From: Hyphomicrobiales bacterium
GTDB taxonomy: Bacteria > Pseudomonadota > Alphaproteobacteria > Rhizobiales > Aestuariivirgaceae
NCBI GenBank assembly: GCA_027051195.1
Contig: JALUAB010000223.1
Span: 1-34,939, forward strand
Length of the DNA: 34,939 nucleotides
Reading direction: 5' to 3'
A program made the position numbers and the translations under genes. The notes beneath the pieces are model-generated. The model had not been told where the DNA came from, searched no databases, and saw nothing but the letters and a program-made list of their open reading frames with translations. Shown piece after piece: positions 26,527 through 34,408 of the stretch (its first letter is position 1; each line of letters begins with the position of its first letter).

Positions 26527-28171
26527 ACCGTGCGTTCTCCCGGCCCAGCCATTCGGCGACGGCGAACAACGCCACGATGAGCACCAGCAGGAAGAACGCC
26601 AGCCCCGCCGCCTCGTCCGTGCGATAGCTGCCCAGCTTCACGTAGAGCAGATACGGCAACGTGCGGAAGTCCTCCGCCCCGAACAGGGCGATGGCCCCAA
26701 GATCCCCCAGCGACAGGGCCAGCGCCAGCACCGCCGCCAACAGGAGCGGCCGCCACAGCAGCCGCCCTTCCACCAGCCGCCAGCGCGCCAGCCCGGCGAT
26801 GCCCAGCGCCGCGCACAGCCGCCCGTGCCGCAGCTGCGCCTCCGCCGCCGGCGAAACGAGGATCCGCCACACGAACGGCAGACTCATCATCGCGTTGAGC
26901 ATGGCCACCACCAAAGGCGCACCCGGAGCCACCGCGTCCAGCCGGTGCAGCAACACGAACCAGCCCGCCGCCAGCATCACCGGCGGCAACACCAGCGCCA
27001 TGGTGGCCGGCAACTCCAGCCGCTGCGCCCAGCCATGCCGCCATTCCCCGCGCGGCCCGCGCAATGCCGCCACCAGCGCCAGCGTCATGCCCATGGCCAG
27101 CACCATGGCCAACATCCCGATGCGCAGCGAGGTCATGGCCGCACGCCACACCTCCTCTTCCAACAACATCGCCCACGGTCGCGCGGCCAGCCCCTGCGCC
27201 ACCACCCCGGCCACCGGCAGCGCCACGAACGCCGCCGCCAGCGCGATGAGCGTGGCATCCAGCATGCGCGCACCGGACAGATGCTCGTGAGGATGCGGCA
27301 CCACGCCCGCCAGTGCCCCGGCTGTCACCGGCGGCATCCTGGCAAACCGCCGCAAGGACCATTGTAGCGCTACCAGCAGCGCCAATTGCAACCCTGCCAG
27401 CGCCATCGCCCGCGGCGGGTCGAAATCGAAGCGAAGCGCCTGAAATACAGCCACTTCCAGCGTCGCCCGCGCCGGCGAACCGCCCAACACCAGCACCACC
27501 GTGAAGCTGGTGGCGCACAACAGGAACACCAGCAGCGCCACACCGGGCAGCAACGCCCGCAAGGCCGGCCACTCGAGGAATCGCCACGCCGCGCCGGGCG
27601 GCATGCCGAGCTGCGCCGCCTGCCGCCAGTATTCCGCCGGCAGCCGCTCAAGCGCCGCCGCGAACAGGCGTGTCGCCAGGGGCAGATTGAAGAACACGTG
27701 CGCGATCAGAATGCCCCCCAGGCCATAGACGTTGAGCCGCCAGTCGAAGCCCGCCGCTTCCGCCAGCCGCGCCAGCCAGCCGTTGCCTCCCCACGCCGCC
27801 AGCACGCCGAACACCACCACGATCTGCGGCAGTGCCAGCGGCAGGGCGAACAACAGCATCAGCCAGCGCCGCCCGGCAAATGCGCCGCGACGCACGATGG
27901 CGCGCGCCAGCGCCAACGCCGGCACCACGGAAAGCAATGTGGAAAGCGCCGCCTGCCACAGCGTGAAGACGATGACCTGGCGGATGTAGGCATCCGCCAG
28001 CGGATTGCCCGGCCTTTCGCCCCACTGCAATCCGGCGATGACGAGACCGCCCAGCGCCAACAGCGGGAAGCCGCCCGCCAGCACCAGTGCGAGCGCCATG
28101 GAAAAGGGCGGGCGGCCCCTTTCCCGGCAGGGTGTCATGGCGGAAACGGAAAGACCGGACATCCCCGCCAT
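26519..28171 (-). CDS. thiP: Thiamine-type ABC transporter permease ThiP
   Basis: A 550-aa inner-membrane protein made of two fused permease halves, each with about six transmembrane helices and an EAA-type loop (LPAEYWRQAAQLGMPPGAAWRFLEWPAL in the first half; an equivalent AALGIAGLARWRLVEGRLLWRP in the second). ThiP proteins have this fused form. The FTVVLVLGGSPARATLEVAVFQALRFDFD region is characteristic. It starts 6 bases after the stop of the membrane protease gene and overlaps thiQ, so the four genes rhomboid-protease-thiP-thiQ look like one unit. The binding protein ThiB must be elsewhere or replaced. Confidence 0.9.
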   Translation of the reverse strand: MAGMSGLSVSAMTPCRERGRPPFSMALALVLAGGFPLLALGGLVIAGLQWGERPGNPLADAYIRQVIVFTLWQAALSTLLSVVPALALARAIVRRGAFAGRRWLMLLFALPLALPQIVVVFGVLAAWGGNGWLARLAEAAGFDWRLNVYGLGGILIAHVFFNLPLATRLFAAALERLPAEYWRQAAQLGMPPGAAWRFLEWPALRALLPGVALLVFLLCATSFTVVLVLGGSPARATLEVAVFQALRFDFDPPRAMALAGLQLALLVALQWSLRRFARMPPVTAGALAGVVPHPHEHLSGARMLDATLIALAAAFVALPVAGVVAQGLAARPWAMLLEEEVWRAAMTSLRIGMLAMVLAMGMTLALVAALRGPRGEWRHGWAQRLELPATMALVLPPVMLAAGWFVLLHRLDAVAPGAPLVVAMLNAMMSLPFVWRILVSPAAEAQLRHGRLCAALGIAGLARWRLVEGRLLWRPLLLAAVLALALSLGDLGAIALFGAEDFRTLPYLLYVKLGSYRTDEAAGLAFFLLVLIVALFAVAEWLGRENARYG

Positions 28172-28177
28172 GCCGGA

Positions 28178-29026
28178 TCAGGGCTGATCGCCACGCCATG
28201 ACGGCGCGGGCTTGGCTCCGCCGCGTCGCTCCGGCAGGTATTCCACCGAAGGCGACATGCGGGTGGGCTGCGGATACAGCGTCATGAGCTCCAGAACCTG
28301 CTGCGGCATGGCGGTGTTCACCGGCAACCCCAGCTCCCGCGCCTCGTCGGGCAGGATCGGGTAATCGTGCGTCCAGCGCCCCTCGGAGAGGGTTCTCGCC
28401 AGCTCCTTCGCCTTCTTCTCTCCCATGTGGCCGGAAAGCAGGTATTCCGCCGTCCGCTGTACCTGCGCAATGGCCTTCTTCGACACGTCGGCGAGGATCA
28501 GCGTTTCGTCGTTGATGTCCTTGGCCTGCTTCTTCTCCAGCACCTTCAGGATGGAGGCCGCCGGCTGCTGCCCCAGCTGCGGGTCGATGGGCCCCAGCAC
28601 CGCGTGCTTGCTCATGCAGATCTCGTCCGCCGCCAGCGCGATCAGCGTGCCGCCGCTCATGGCGTAATGCGGCACGAATACGGTGGTCTTCGCCGGATGC
28701 TCCTTCAGCGCCCGGGCGATCTGCGTAGCCGCCAGCACCAGCCCGCCCGGCGTGTGCAAAATCACGTCCAGCGGAACGTTGTCGTCCGTCATCTGGATGG
28801 CGCGGATGACCTCTTCGGAATCCTCGATGTTGATGAAACGCATCAACGGAAAGCCCAGCAGGCTCATGGTTTCCTGCCGGTGCACCAGCAGGATCACCCG
28901 CGAACCGCGCGCCTTCTCTATCTCGGAGATCTTGCGCTGGCGCATGGCGTCCAGCATCTTGCGCTGGATCACCGGCTGCAGCATGGACAGGATGAAGAAC
29001 AGCCAGAAGATGTCCATCACGTTCAT
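28178..29026 (-). CDS. SDH-family Clp-fold serine protease, membrane tethered
   Basis: A 282-aa protein of the PF01972-type group (called SDH or serine dehydrogenase proteinase), related to SppA/ClpP folds. An N-terminal transmembrane segment (MDIFWLFFILSMLQPVIQ) is followed by a Clp-like core: VILHTPGGLVLAATQIA, the probable nucleophile Ser124 in HYAMSGGTLIALAADEI, and VLGPIDPQLGQQPA. Later helices include KKAIAQVQRTAEYLLSGHMG. The track starts 24 codons too early; ATG 29026 has AAGGAG about 8 bases ahead. It sits between a rhomboid protease gene (61 bp upstream) and thiP (6 bp downstream). Substrates are unknown. Confidence 0.9.
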   Translation of the reverse strand: MNVMDIFWLFFILSMLQPVIQRKMLDAMRQRKISEIEKARGSRVILLVHRQETMSLLGFPLMRFINIEDSEEVIRAIQMTDDNVPLDVILHTPGGLVLAATQIARALKEHPAKTTVFVPHYAMSGGTLIALAADEICMSKHAVLGPIDPQLGQQPAASILKVLEKKQAKDINDETLILADVSKKAIAQVQRTAEYLLSGHMGEKKAKELARTLSEGRWTHDYPILPDEARELGLPVNTAMPQQVLELMTLYPQPTRMSPSVEYLPERRGGAKPAPSWRGDQP

Positions 29027-29087
29027 GCCGGCGTCTCCTTCCTTGTGCGCGTGCCGATGAAGAGCATGAAGCCTGCCTCCTCCCGCG

Positions 29088-29852
29088 TCAACCGACACGA
29101 TGGTTTCGCCGTCCGTCCGGACAGCAGCCGAATTTGCCCTCGTCCGGTTGCAATGGCCGATGGCGCGGACGCCTGAGCCAGTGCGTGGCGATCAGCCAGC
29201 CGAAGATGAAACCGCCGATGTGCGCCCACCAGGCCACGCCACCCACGTTCGGTGGCAGAAACAGCGCCGTGATTCCGGAAGCAAGCTGCGTCACCAGCCA
29301 GATGGTGGCGAAGGCGAGCGCATGCAGTTCGAAGAAGAACGGAAAGAAGAAAACCGGAATCATGATGATGATTCGCGAATGCGGAAACAGCCGGATATAG
29401 GCGCCGGAAACGCCGGCGATGGCCCCGGAGGCACCAATGGCCGGCAGCACCGAATCGGCGTTCATGATGGCATGCGCGAACGAGGCGCCAAGCCCGCAGG
29501 CCAGGTAGAACAGGGCGTAGTTCACCGCTCCCAGGCGGTCTTCCACCGCCGGGCCGAAGATGTAGAGCGTCCACATGTTGAACAGCAGGTGGGCGAACCC
29601 GCCATGCAGGAACGTGTTGGTGATGAAGGGCAGGATGTCCTGATCCAGCCCGTGCGCCTGCGCCCAACCGGGCACGAAATAACGCGCCGGCACCAGCCCC
29701 CATTCCGTCAGGAAAGCGCGCAGCGCCGCTTCCCCGCCGCTCTTGGCGATGGGCACCTGAACGAAGAAGAAGATGAAGACGTTGAGCGCGATGATGGCCC
29801 ACGTGACGAACGGCGGATGCCGCAACGCGACGGTGGTGGATATGGGCAGCAT
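29088..29852 (-). CDS. Rhomboid-family intramembrane serine protease
   Basis: A 254-aa polytopic membrane protein. The catalytic Ser142 is in GASGAIAGVSGAY and the catalytic His211 is in WWAHIGGFIFGW; the HGGFAHLLFNMWTLYIFG segment is the conserved early loop/TM2 region (His83, His88, Asn92). All catalytic elements are present, so it should be active. The start at 29852 has GGGGAG close upstream; the longer ORF from 29918 would add an unlikely basic leader. A Cys-Cys pair is in the C-terminal tail (FGCCPDG). It heads the cluster with the Clp-fold protease, thiP and thiQ. Confidence 0.95.
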   Translation of the reverse strand: MLPISTTVALRHPPFVTWAIIALNVFIFFFVQVPIAKSGGEAALRAFLTEWGLVPARYFVPGWAQAHGLDQDILPFITNTFLHGGFAHLLFNMWTLYIFGPAVEDRLGAVNYALFYLACGLGASFAHAIMNADSVLPAIGASGAIAGVSGAYIRLFPHSRIIIMIPVFFFPFFFELHALAFATIWLVTQLASGITALFLPPNVGGVAWWAHIGGFIFGWLIATHWLRRPRHRPLQPDEGKFGCCPDGRRNHRVG

Positions 29853-29989
29853 GGCGGCTCCCCTGCCGCTGTGGAAAACATGTTTTCCGGATGGCCCGGG
29901 CTTTTTCCATGTTTTCATATCACGCGGCCGCGAACCACCACAACACGCCAGCCCGCATCATGGCGCATCTGGCCGTTCCGCAGTGCAAA

Positions 29990-30151
29990 TCACTGCCAGC
30001 TGCTGACGAGAGTGCTGAACGTCTCCTGCAGCTTGCTCTTCACCCCGGGCATTACCGCAATCAGCGCCATGGCCGTGGCCGAGATGATGAGCGCGTATTC
30101 CACCACGGTGGCGCCGGATTCATCTTTGAGGAAGTTGGAAAAAGCACGCAT
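29990..30151 (-). CDS. Flp-type (type IVb) pilin, short ORF absent from the track
   Basis: Translation of the minus strand gives 53 aa: MRAFSNFLKDESG, then ATVVEYALIISATAMALIA, ending TLVSSWQ. This is the Flp/Fap pilin pattern: a short basic leader ending in Gly13, a Glu18-Tyr19 pair at +5/+6 and a hydrophobic helix. A CpaA-type prepilin peptidase would cut after Gly13. AAGGA lies 8 bases before the ATG. Flp pilins build Tad pili for surface attachment. No tad/cpa assembly genes are nearby, so assembly proteins must come from elsewhere. It is flanked by ccdA and the rhomboid gene on the same strand. Confidence 0.92.
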   Translation of the reverse strand: MRAFSNFLKDESGATVVEYALIISATAMALIAVMPGVKSKLQETFSTLVSSWQ

Positions 30152-30277
30152 GAAACAGGTCCTTCCCTTCTGGCCTCACTCGACTTGCCGTCAAGGTTAG
30201 GTGCCATGTTTTAACGTTTGGTTGCACGGCAGGCGCGATTTCGCACTCTCCGGGCGTTTTTTTCGTGCAAAGCGGCG

Positions 30278-31039
30278 TCAGCCGACATTGGCCAACCCCG
30301 GGAACGTCTCGATGAGCCAGACGGAGATGCGCTGGATGCTGCCCGTGAGGAACATCACACCGGTGATGACGAGAAACGTGCCCATGGCTTTTTCCACCAG
30401 CTCCATGTGTCTGCGGAAGCGCTTGATAAACGCCATGAACGGCCCCATCATCGCCGCCGCCAGCAAGAACGGCACCCCCAGCCCGGCGGAATAGACCGAC
30501 AGCAGCAGCGCCCCTTTCTGCACGCTCTGTTCCTGCGCAGCGATGGCGAGGATGGTGGCCAGCACCGGGCCGATGCAGGGCGTCCACCCCAGCGCGAAGG
30601 CCAGCCCCATCACGTATGCACCCAGTACCGTGGCCGGCTTGGCGTCCACGTTCAGCCGGTATTCGCGCATCAGGAAGGACAGGCGGAAAATCCCCAGGAA
30701 GTGCAGGCCCATGATGATGATGAGCACGCCCGCCACCTTGGAAAGGGTATCCATGTATGCTCTGAGCAGCTGGCCGATGGCCGAGGCAGAGGCGCCCAGG
30801 ATCACGAACACGGTGGAAAAGCCGAGCACGAACACCAGAGCGATGAGCAACACCCGGCCCATCATGGGTTTTGCGGCTGCCGCCTCACCGCCGTTCGTAC
30901 CGCCCTGCCCCGCCAGCTGTTGCAGGTTCACGCCCGCGATATAGGCCATGTAGGGCGGCACCAGCGGCAGCACGCAGGGCGAAATGAAGGAAAGAATGCC
31001 CGCGGTGAAGGCGGCCCAGAAGGAAACGTCATACGCCAT
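30278..31039 (-). CDS. ccdA: Cytochrome c biogenesis / thiol-disulfide transmembrane protein CcdA
   Basis: A 253-aa membrane protein with about six transmembrane helices that carries electrons from cytoplasmic thioredoxin to periplasmic thiol proteins. The redox cysteines are Cys22 in SFISPCVLPLVPPY and Cys155 in GWTPCIGPVLATIL, both in family context. An Ala/Gly-rich loop (about 42-58) follows the first helix. It lies 109 bp downstream of tlpA on the same strand, which suggests that TlpA is its partner. The start at 31039 has CAGGAATTCCGGGAGCC ahead of it, with GGGAG close by. Confidence 0.95.
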   Translation of the reverse strand: MAYDVSFWAAFTAGILSFISPCVLPLVPPYMAYIAGVNLQQLAGQGGTNGGEAAAAKPMMGRVLLIALVFVLGFSTVFVILGASASAIGQLLRAYMDTLSKVAGVLIIIMGLHFLGIFRLSFLMREYRLNVDAKPATVLGAYVMGLAFALGWTPCIGPVLATILAIAAQEQSVQKGALLLSVYSAGLGVPFLLAAAMMGPFMAFIKRFRRHMELVEKAMGTFLVITGVMFLTGSIQRISVWLIETFPGLANVG

Positions 31040-31148
31040 GCCCGGCTCCCGGAATTCCTGTTTGCATCTTCATTCGCGCCGCGCCCTCCCCGGCGGGAAG
31101 ATGCCTCATGCCGACGCCGCGGGCAAGCGTGCGCGCCGCGCGCGCCGC

Positions 31149-31826
31149 TCACTTTTGCGCCAGCAGCCTGTCGATGATGGCGTGCGCCTCTTTCGCGTTC
31201 CAGTCGGCCGGCCCGATGAGACGGGCCACCTCGCGCCCCTGCCTGTCCACCAGCAGCGTCACCGGCAGCCCCTGCACGCCGATGGCTTTCAGCGCCGCGT
31301 TGCCCTTGTCCCACAGCATGGTCAGCCCCTGCCCGCCCATCACCTTCAGCGCCGAGTAGGCCCAGTCATACCCCTTGTAGTCCTCCGAGATCGCGATCAC
31401 GCGGAAGTCCTTGCCCTCGTAGGCCTCCTGCAGGGCGATGATGTCCGGCATCTCCTTGCGGCACGGCGGGCACCAGCTGGCCCAGAAATTCACCAGCAGC
31501 ACCTTGCCTTTCCACTCGGCGATGTCGCGCGTCCTGCCCTTGCCGTCCAGCGCCGTGATGCGCGGCAGGGGCTTCGGCTGCGGGTGGATGGTCAGCCGCT
31601 TCATCGCCCCGGTGGCCAGCGCCGGAGAAACCGCCGACTCGTCCTCGCCGACGGCCTTTTCCGCCTGCACCTGCGGCCCGGAAGCCGCGGCCGTTTCCTC
31701 TTCCGGCTTGCCTCCACCACCCTGAAAGGCGTAGATGGCGGCGAACGCCAACGCCGCCGCCAGCGCGATGAACAGCGGCAGGCGGCCCATGGAGGGCGGC
31801 ACGGGGTTGCCTTTCTCTGCCGTCAT
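31149..31826 (-). CDS. tlpA: TlpA-family membrane-anchored thiol-disulfide oxidoreductase
   Basis: A 225-aa thioredoxin-like protein. An uncleaved N-terminal anchor spans about 16-35 ([19 protein letters not shown]), followed by a Glu/Ala-rich linker. The thioredoxin domain has its active site WCPPC (Cys119, Cys122) in [18 protein letters not shown], and the cis-Pro is in [15 protein letters not shown]. Members reduce periplasmic disulfides in cytochrome c or copper-centre assembly. The track starts 9 codons early; ATG 31826 has AGGAG about 7 bases upstream. It is divergent from argH with only 44 bp between start codons, and upstream of ccdA. Confidence 0.94.
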   Translation of the reverse strand: MTAEKGNPVPPSMGRLPLFIALAAALAFAAIYAFQGGGGKPEEETAAASGPQVQAEKAVGEDESAVSPALATGAMKRLTIHPQPKPLPRITALDGKGRTRDIAEWKGKVLLVNFWASWCPPCRKEMPDIIALQEAYEGKDFRVIAISEDYKGYDWAYSALKVMGGQGLTMLWDKGNAALKAIGVQGLPVTLLVDRQGREVARLIGPADWNAKEAHAIIDRLLAQK

Positions 31827-31870
31827 GGTGCACTCCTGTTGCGCAATGTCCAACCACGGAGTCTTCGGTC

Positions 31871-33262
31871 ATGGCCAACCGCATGTGGGGCGGACGCTTT
31901 TCCTCCGGCCCGGACGAACTGATGGAGGAGATCAACGCCTCCATCGATTTCGACAAGCGTTTTTACCGGCAGGACATCGAGGCCTCGAAGGCCCATTGTC
32001 AAATGCTGGCCGCCCGCGGCATCATACCGCAGGCGGATGCGGAACAGATATTGGCCGGACTGGATGAAATCGCAAGGGAAATCGAGGCCGGCGACTTCAC
32101 GTTTTCGCGCGCGCTGGAAGACATTCACATGAACGTGGAAGCCCGCCTGGCCGAACTCATCGGCGATGCCGCCGGCCGGCTGCACACGGCGCGCTCGCGC
32201 AACGACCAGGTGGCTACCGACTTCCGCCTCTACGTGCGCGACGCCATCGACCACATCACCGGCCAGATCGAGGCGCTCATGCGCGCGCTGGCGGAAAAGG
32301 CGCGCGAACACCACGCCGTGGTCATGCCCGGCTTTACGCACCTGCAGGTGGCCCAGCCCGTCACCTTCGGCCATCACTTGCTGGCCTACGTGGAAATGTT
32401 CCATCGCGACGCCGGACGCTTCGAGGACGCCCGCAAGCGCGTGAACGAAAGCCCGCTGGGCGCCGCCGCGCTGGCCGGCACCGGCTTTCCCATCGACCGC
32501 GAGATGACGGCACGGGCACTGGGCTTTTCCGCGCCCATGCGCAACTCCATCGACGCCGTCTCGGCGCGGGACTTCGTGCTGGAAACACTGGCCGCGGCCG
32601 CCATCTGCGCCACCCATCTCTCGCGCTTCGCCGAAGAGCTGGTGATCTGGTCGTCCGCCCAGTTCGATTTCATCCGCCTCTCCGACCGCTTCACCACCGG
32701 CTCCTCCATCATGCCGCAGAAGCGCAACCCGGACGCAGCGGAGCTGATCCGCGCCAAGGCCGGGCGCGTCATCGGCGCGCTCGTGGCGCTCATGGTGGTG
32801 ATGAAGGGCCTGCCGCTCGCCTATTCCAAGGACATGCAGGAGGACAAGGAGCCGGCGTTCGACGCGCTGGACACCCTCTCGCTGGCGCTGGAGGTGATGC
32901 GCGGCATGGTGACCGACATGGAACCGAACCGCGAGGCCATGCGCGCCGCCGCGGCCACGGGCTTTTCCACCGCCACCGACCTGGCCGACTGGCTGGTGCG
33001 CGAGCTGAACATGCCCTTCCGCCAGGCCCATCACGTCACCGGCCGGCTGGTGGCGCTGGCCGAGGAGAAGGACGTCGATCTGCCCGATCTGTCGCTGGAG
33101 GAGATGCAGGCGGCGGAACCGCGCATCACGGCAGATGTCTTCTCCGTGCTGGGAGTGGAAAATTCCGTGGCCTCCAGAAAGAGCTTCGGCGGCACCGCGC
33201 CGGAGAACGTGAAAAGCATGGCCGAATGGTGGCTTCAGCGGCTTGGCGCGGAAAGGACCTGA
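31871..33262 (+). CDS. argH: Argininosuccinate lyase
   Basis: ArgH splits argininosuccinate into arginine and fumarate. The 463-aa protein has normal length and the fumarase/aspartase-superfamily signature [12 protein letters not shown] (with the catalytic Ser in the mobile loop). It also has [21 protein letters not shown] at the start, [28 protein letters not shown] and [19 protein letters not shown]. The start at 31871 follows GGAG by about 9 bases. It is divergent from tlpA, a typical alphaproteobacterial arrangement. lysA, often next in relatives, is not found downstream; the TSUP gene follows instead. Confidence 0.97.
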   Translation: MANRMWGGRFSSGPDELMEEINASIDFDKRFYRQDIEASKAHCQMLAARGIIPQADAEQILAGLDEIAREIEAGDFTFSRALEDIHMNVEARLAELIGDAAGRLHTARSRNDQVATDFRLYVRDAIDHITGQIEALMRALAEKAREHHAVVMPGFTHLQVAQPVTFGHHLLAYVEMFHRDAGRFEDARKRVNESPLGAAALAGTGFPIDREMTARALGFSAPMRNSIDAVSARDFVLETLAAAAICATHLSRFAEELVIWSSAQFDFIRLSDRFTTGSSIMPQKRNPDAAELIRAKAGRVIGALVALMVVMKGLPLAYSKDMQEDKEPAFDALDTLSLALEVMRGMVTDMEPNREAMRAAAATGFSTATDLADWLVRELNMPFRQAHHVTGRLVALAEEKDVDLPDLSLEEMQAAEPRITADVFSVLGVENSVASRKSFGGTAPENVKSMAEWWLQRLGAERT

Positions 33263-33287
33263 GGATACATTCGATAATCTGCATACC

Positions 33288-33353
33288 TGCCATGCAAGTT
33301 TACCCGCTGGTGCGGCAAAACTGTCGCATTGACCGCCACTTGCAGCTGTGGCA
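33288..33353 (+). promoter_or_regulatory. Structured element upstream of the TSUP gene
   Basis: TGCCA-TGCAAGT (33288-33299) pairs with ACTTGCA (33338-33344) and TGGCA (33349-33353), giving two stems of 7 and 5 bp with a 4-base bulge on one side. The loop holds a small hairpin CCGC-TGGT-GCGG (33304-33315). It lies in the AT-richer 222-bp gap between argH and the TSUP gene, about 130 bases before the TSUP ATG. It may be a leader structure, an operator, or part of argH termination. Confidence 0.4.
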
Positions 33354-33484
33354 TTTGCCATCTCGCAAGATGAAATTCCGGTAAGTTTCCTCAAGGGCAT
33401 CCGGGAATGCCGGGGCGGTGCAGGCTTCTTGTCTGCGGCCGTAGCCCGACCTTTCCGGTATTCAAGTTTCCGGAGCCTGGAACC

Positions 33485-34405
33485 ATGACCATCTATCTCC
33501 CGATTGCCGAGGTTTCGGTCAATCTCTTCCTGCTGCTCGGGCTGGGCGGCATCGTCGGATTTCTGTCAGGCATGTTCGGCGTTGGCGGCGGCTTTCTCAT
33601 GACTCCGCTGCTGATGATGATTGGCATCCCGCCCGCCGTGGCGGTGGCCACGGAAGCCAACCAGATCGTCGCCTCTTCCGCCTCCGGCGCGCTGGCGCAA
33701 TACCGCCGCGGCAACGTGGACGTGAAGATGGGCCTCGTCCTGCTCGTGGGCGGCATCATCGGCTCGGTGCTGGGTGTGCAGATCGTCAAGATCCTGCGCG
33801 AGATCGGGCAGGTGGATCTGGTCATCAAACTCACCTACGTGGCCATGCTCTCCATCATCGGCTCGCTGATGCTCGTCGAGTCGCTGAACGCCCTGCGCAA
33901 GCGCAAGGCCGGCAAGGCCGCTCCCGGCAGAAAACCGGGGTCGCACAACTGGATCCACGGCCTGCCGTTCCGCACCCGTTTCCGCCGCTCCAAGCTCTAT
34001 ATCTCCGTCATCCCGCCCATCCTGGTGGGCGTGCTGGTGGGTCTGCTGGCGGCCATCATGGGCGTGGGCGGCGGCTTCATCATGGTGCCGGCGATGATCT
34101 ACCTGCTGCGCATGCCCACGAACGTGGTGGTCGGCACCTCGCTGTTCCAGATCGGTTTCGTCACCATGGCCACCACCATCCTGCATTCGGTGCAGAACCA
34201 GACGGTGGATATCGTCATGGCCCTCATCCTCATGGCCTCCGCCGTCATCGGCGCCCAGCTGGGCGCGCGCGCCGGCGCAAAGCTGCCCGGCGAACAGTTG
34301 CGCGTTCTGCTGGCGCTGATGGTGCTGGGCATGTGCATCAAGCTCGGCTGGGGCCTGGTGGCCACGCCGGATGAATTCTTCTCCTTCGCGGCGGGAGGTG
34401 AATAA
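33485..34405 (+). CDS. TSUP (TauE/SafE) family anion permease
   Basis: A 306-aa membrane protein with about eight transmembrane helices. The two halves carry matching glycine-rich motifs, SGMFGVGGGFLMTPLL and AAIMGVGGGFIMVPAM, the usual internal duplication of the family. A basic cytoplasmic loop (RKRKAGKAAPGRKPG) joins the halves. Family members export sulfite, sulfoacetate, thiosulfate or related anions; the substrate here is not known. The ORF in the track begins 26 codons early; ATG 33485 has GGAG about 10 bases ahead. The TIGR02186-type gene follows after 3 bases, so the two are cotranscribed. A structured 222-bp leader region lies upstream. Confidence 0.92.
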   Translation: MTIYLPIAEVSVNLFLLLGLGGIVGFLSGMFGVGGGFLMTPLLMMIGIPPAVAVATEANQIVASSASGALAQYRRGNVDVKMGLVLLVGGIIGSVLGVQIVKILREIGQVDLVIKLTYVAMLSIIGSLMLVESLNALRKRKAGKAAPGRKPGSHNWIHGLPFRTRFRRSKLYISVIPPILVGVLVGLLAAIMGVGGGFIMVPAMIYLLRMPTNVVVGTSLFQIGFVTMATTILHSVQNQTVDIVMALILMASAVIGAQLGARAGAKLPGEQLRVLLALMVLGMCIKLGWGLVATPDEFFSFAAGGE

Positions 34406-34408
34406 GCC

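Noticed and set aside
30256-30262. Run of seven Ts as a plus-strand terminator
   Set aside because: No stem precedes it on the plus strand and no plus-strand gene ends there; on the minus strand it is a run of As.
31823-33400. 525-codon minus-strand ORF opposite argH
   Set aside because: It is a shadow of a gene with an intact argininosuccinate lyase signature.
33407-33484. 26-codon N-terminal extension of the TSUP ORF
   Set aside because: The extension is hydrophilic and Cys/Arg/Pro-rich with no ribosome site; the ATG at 33485 starts the first membrane segment properly.
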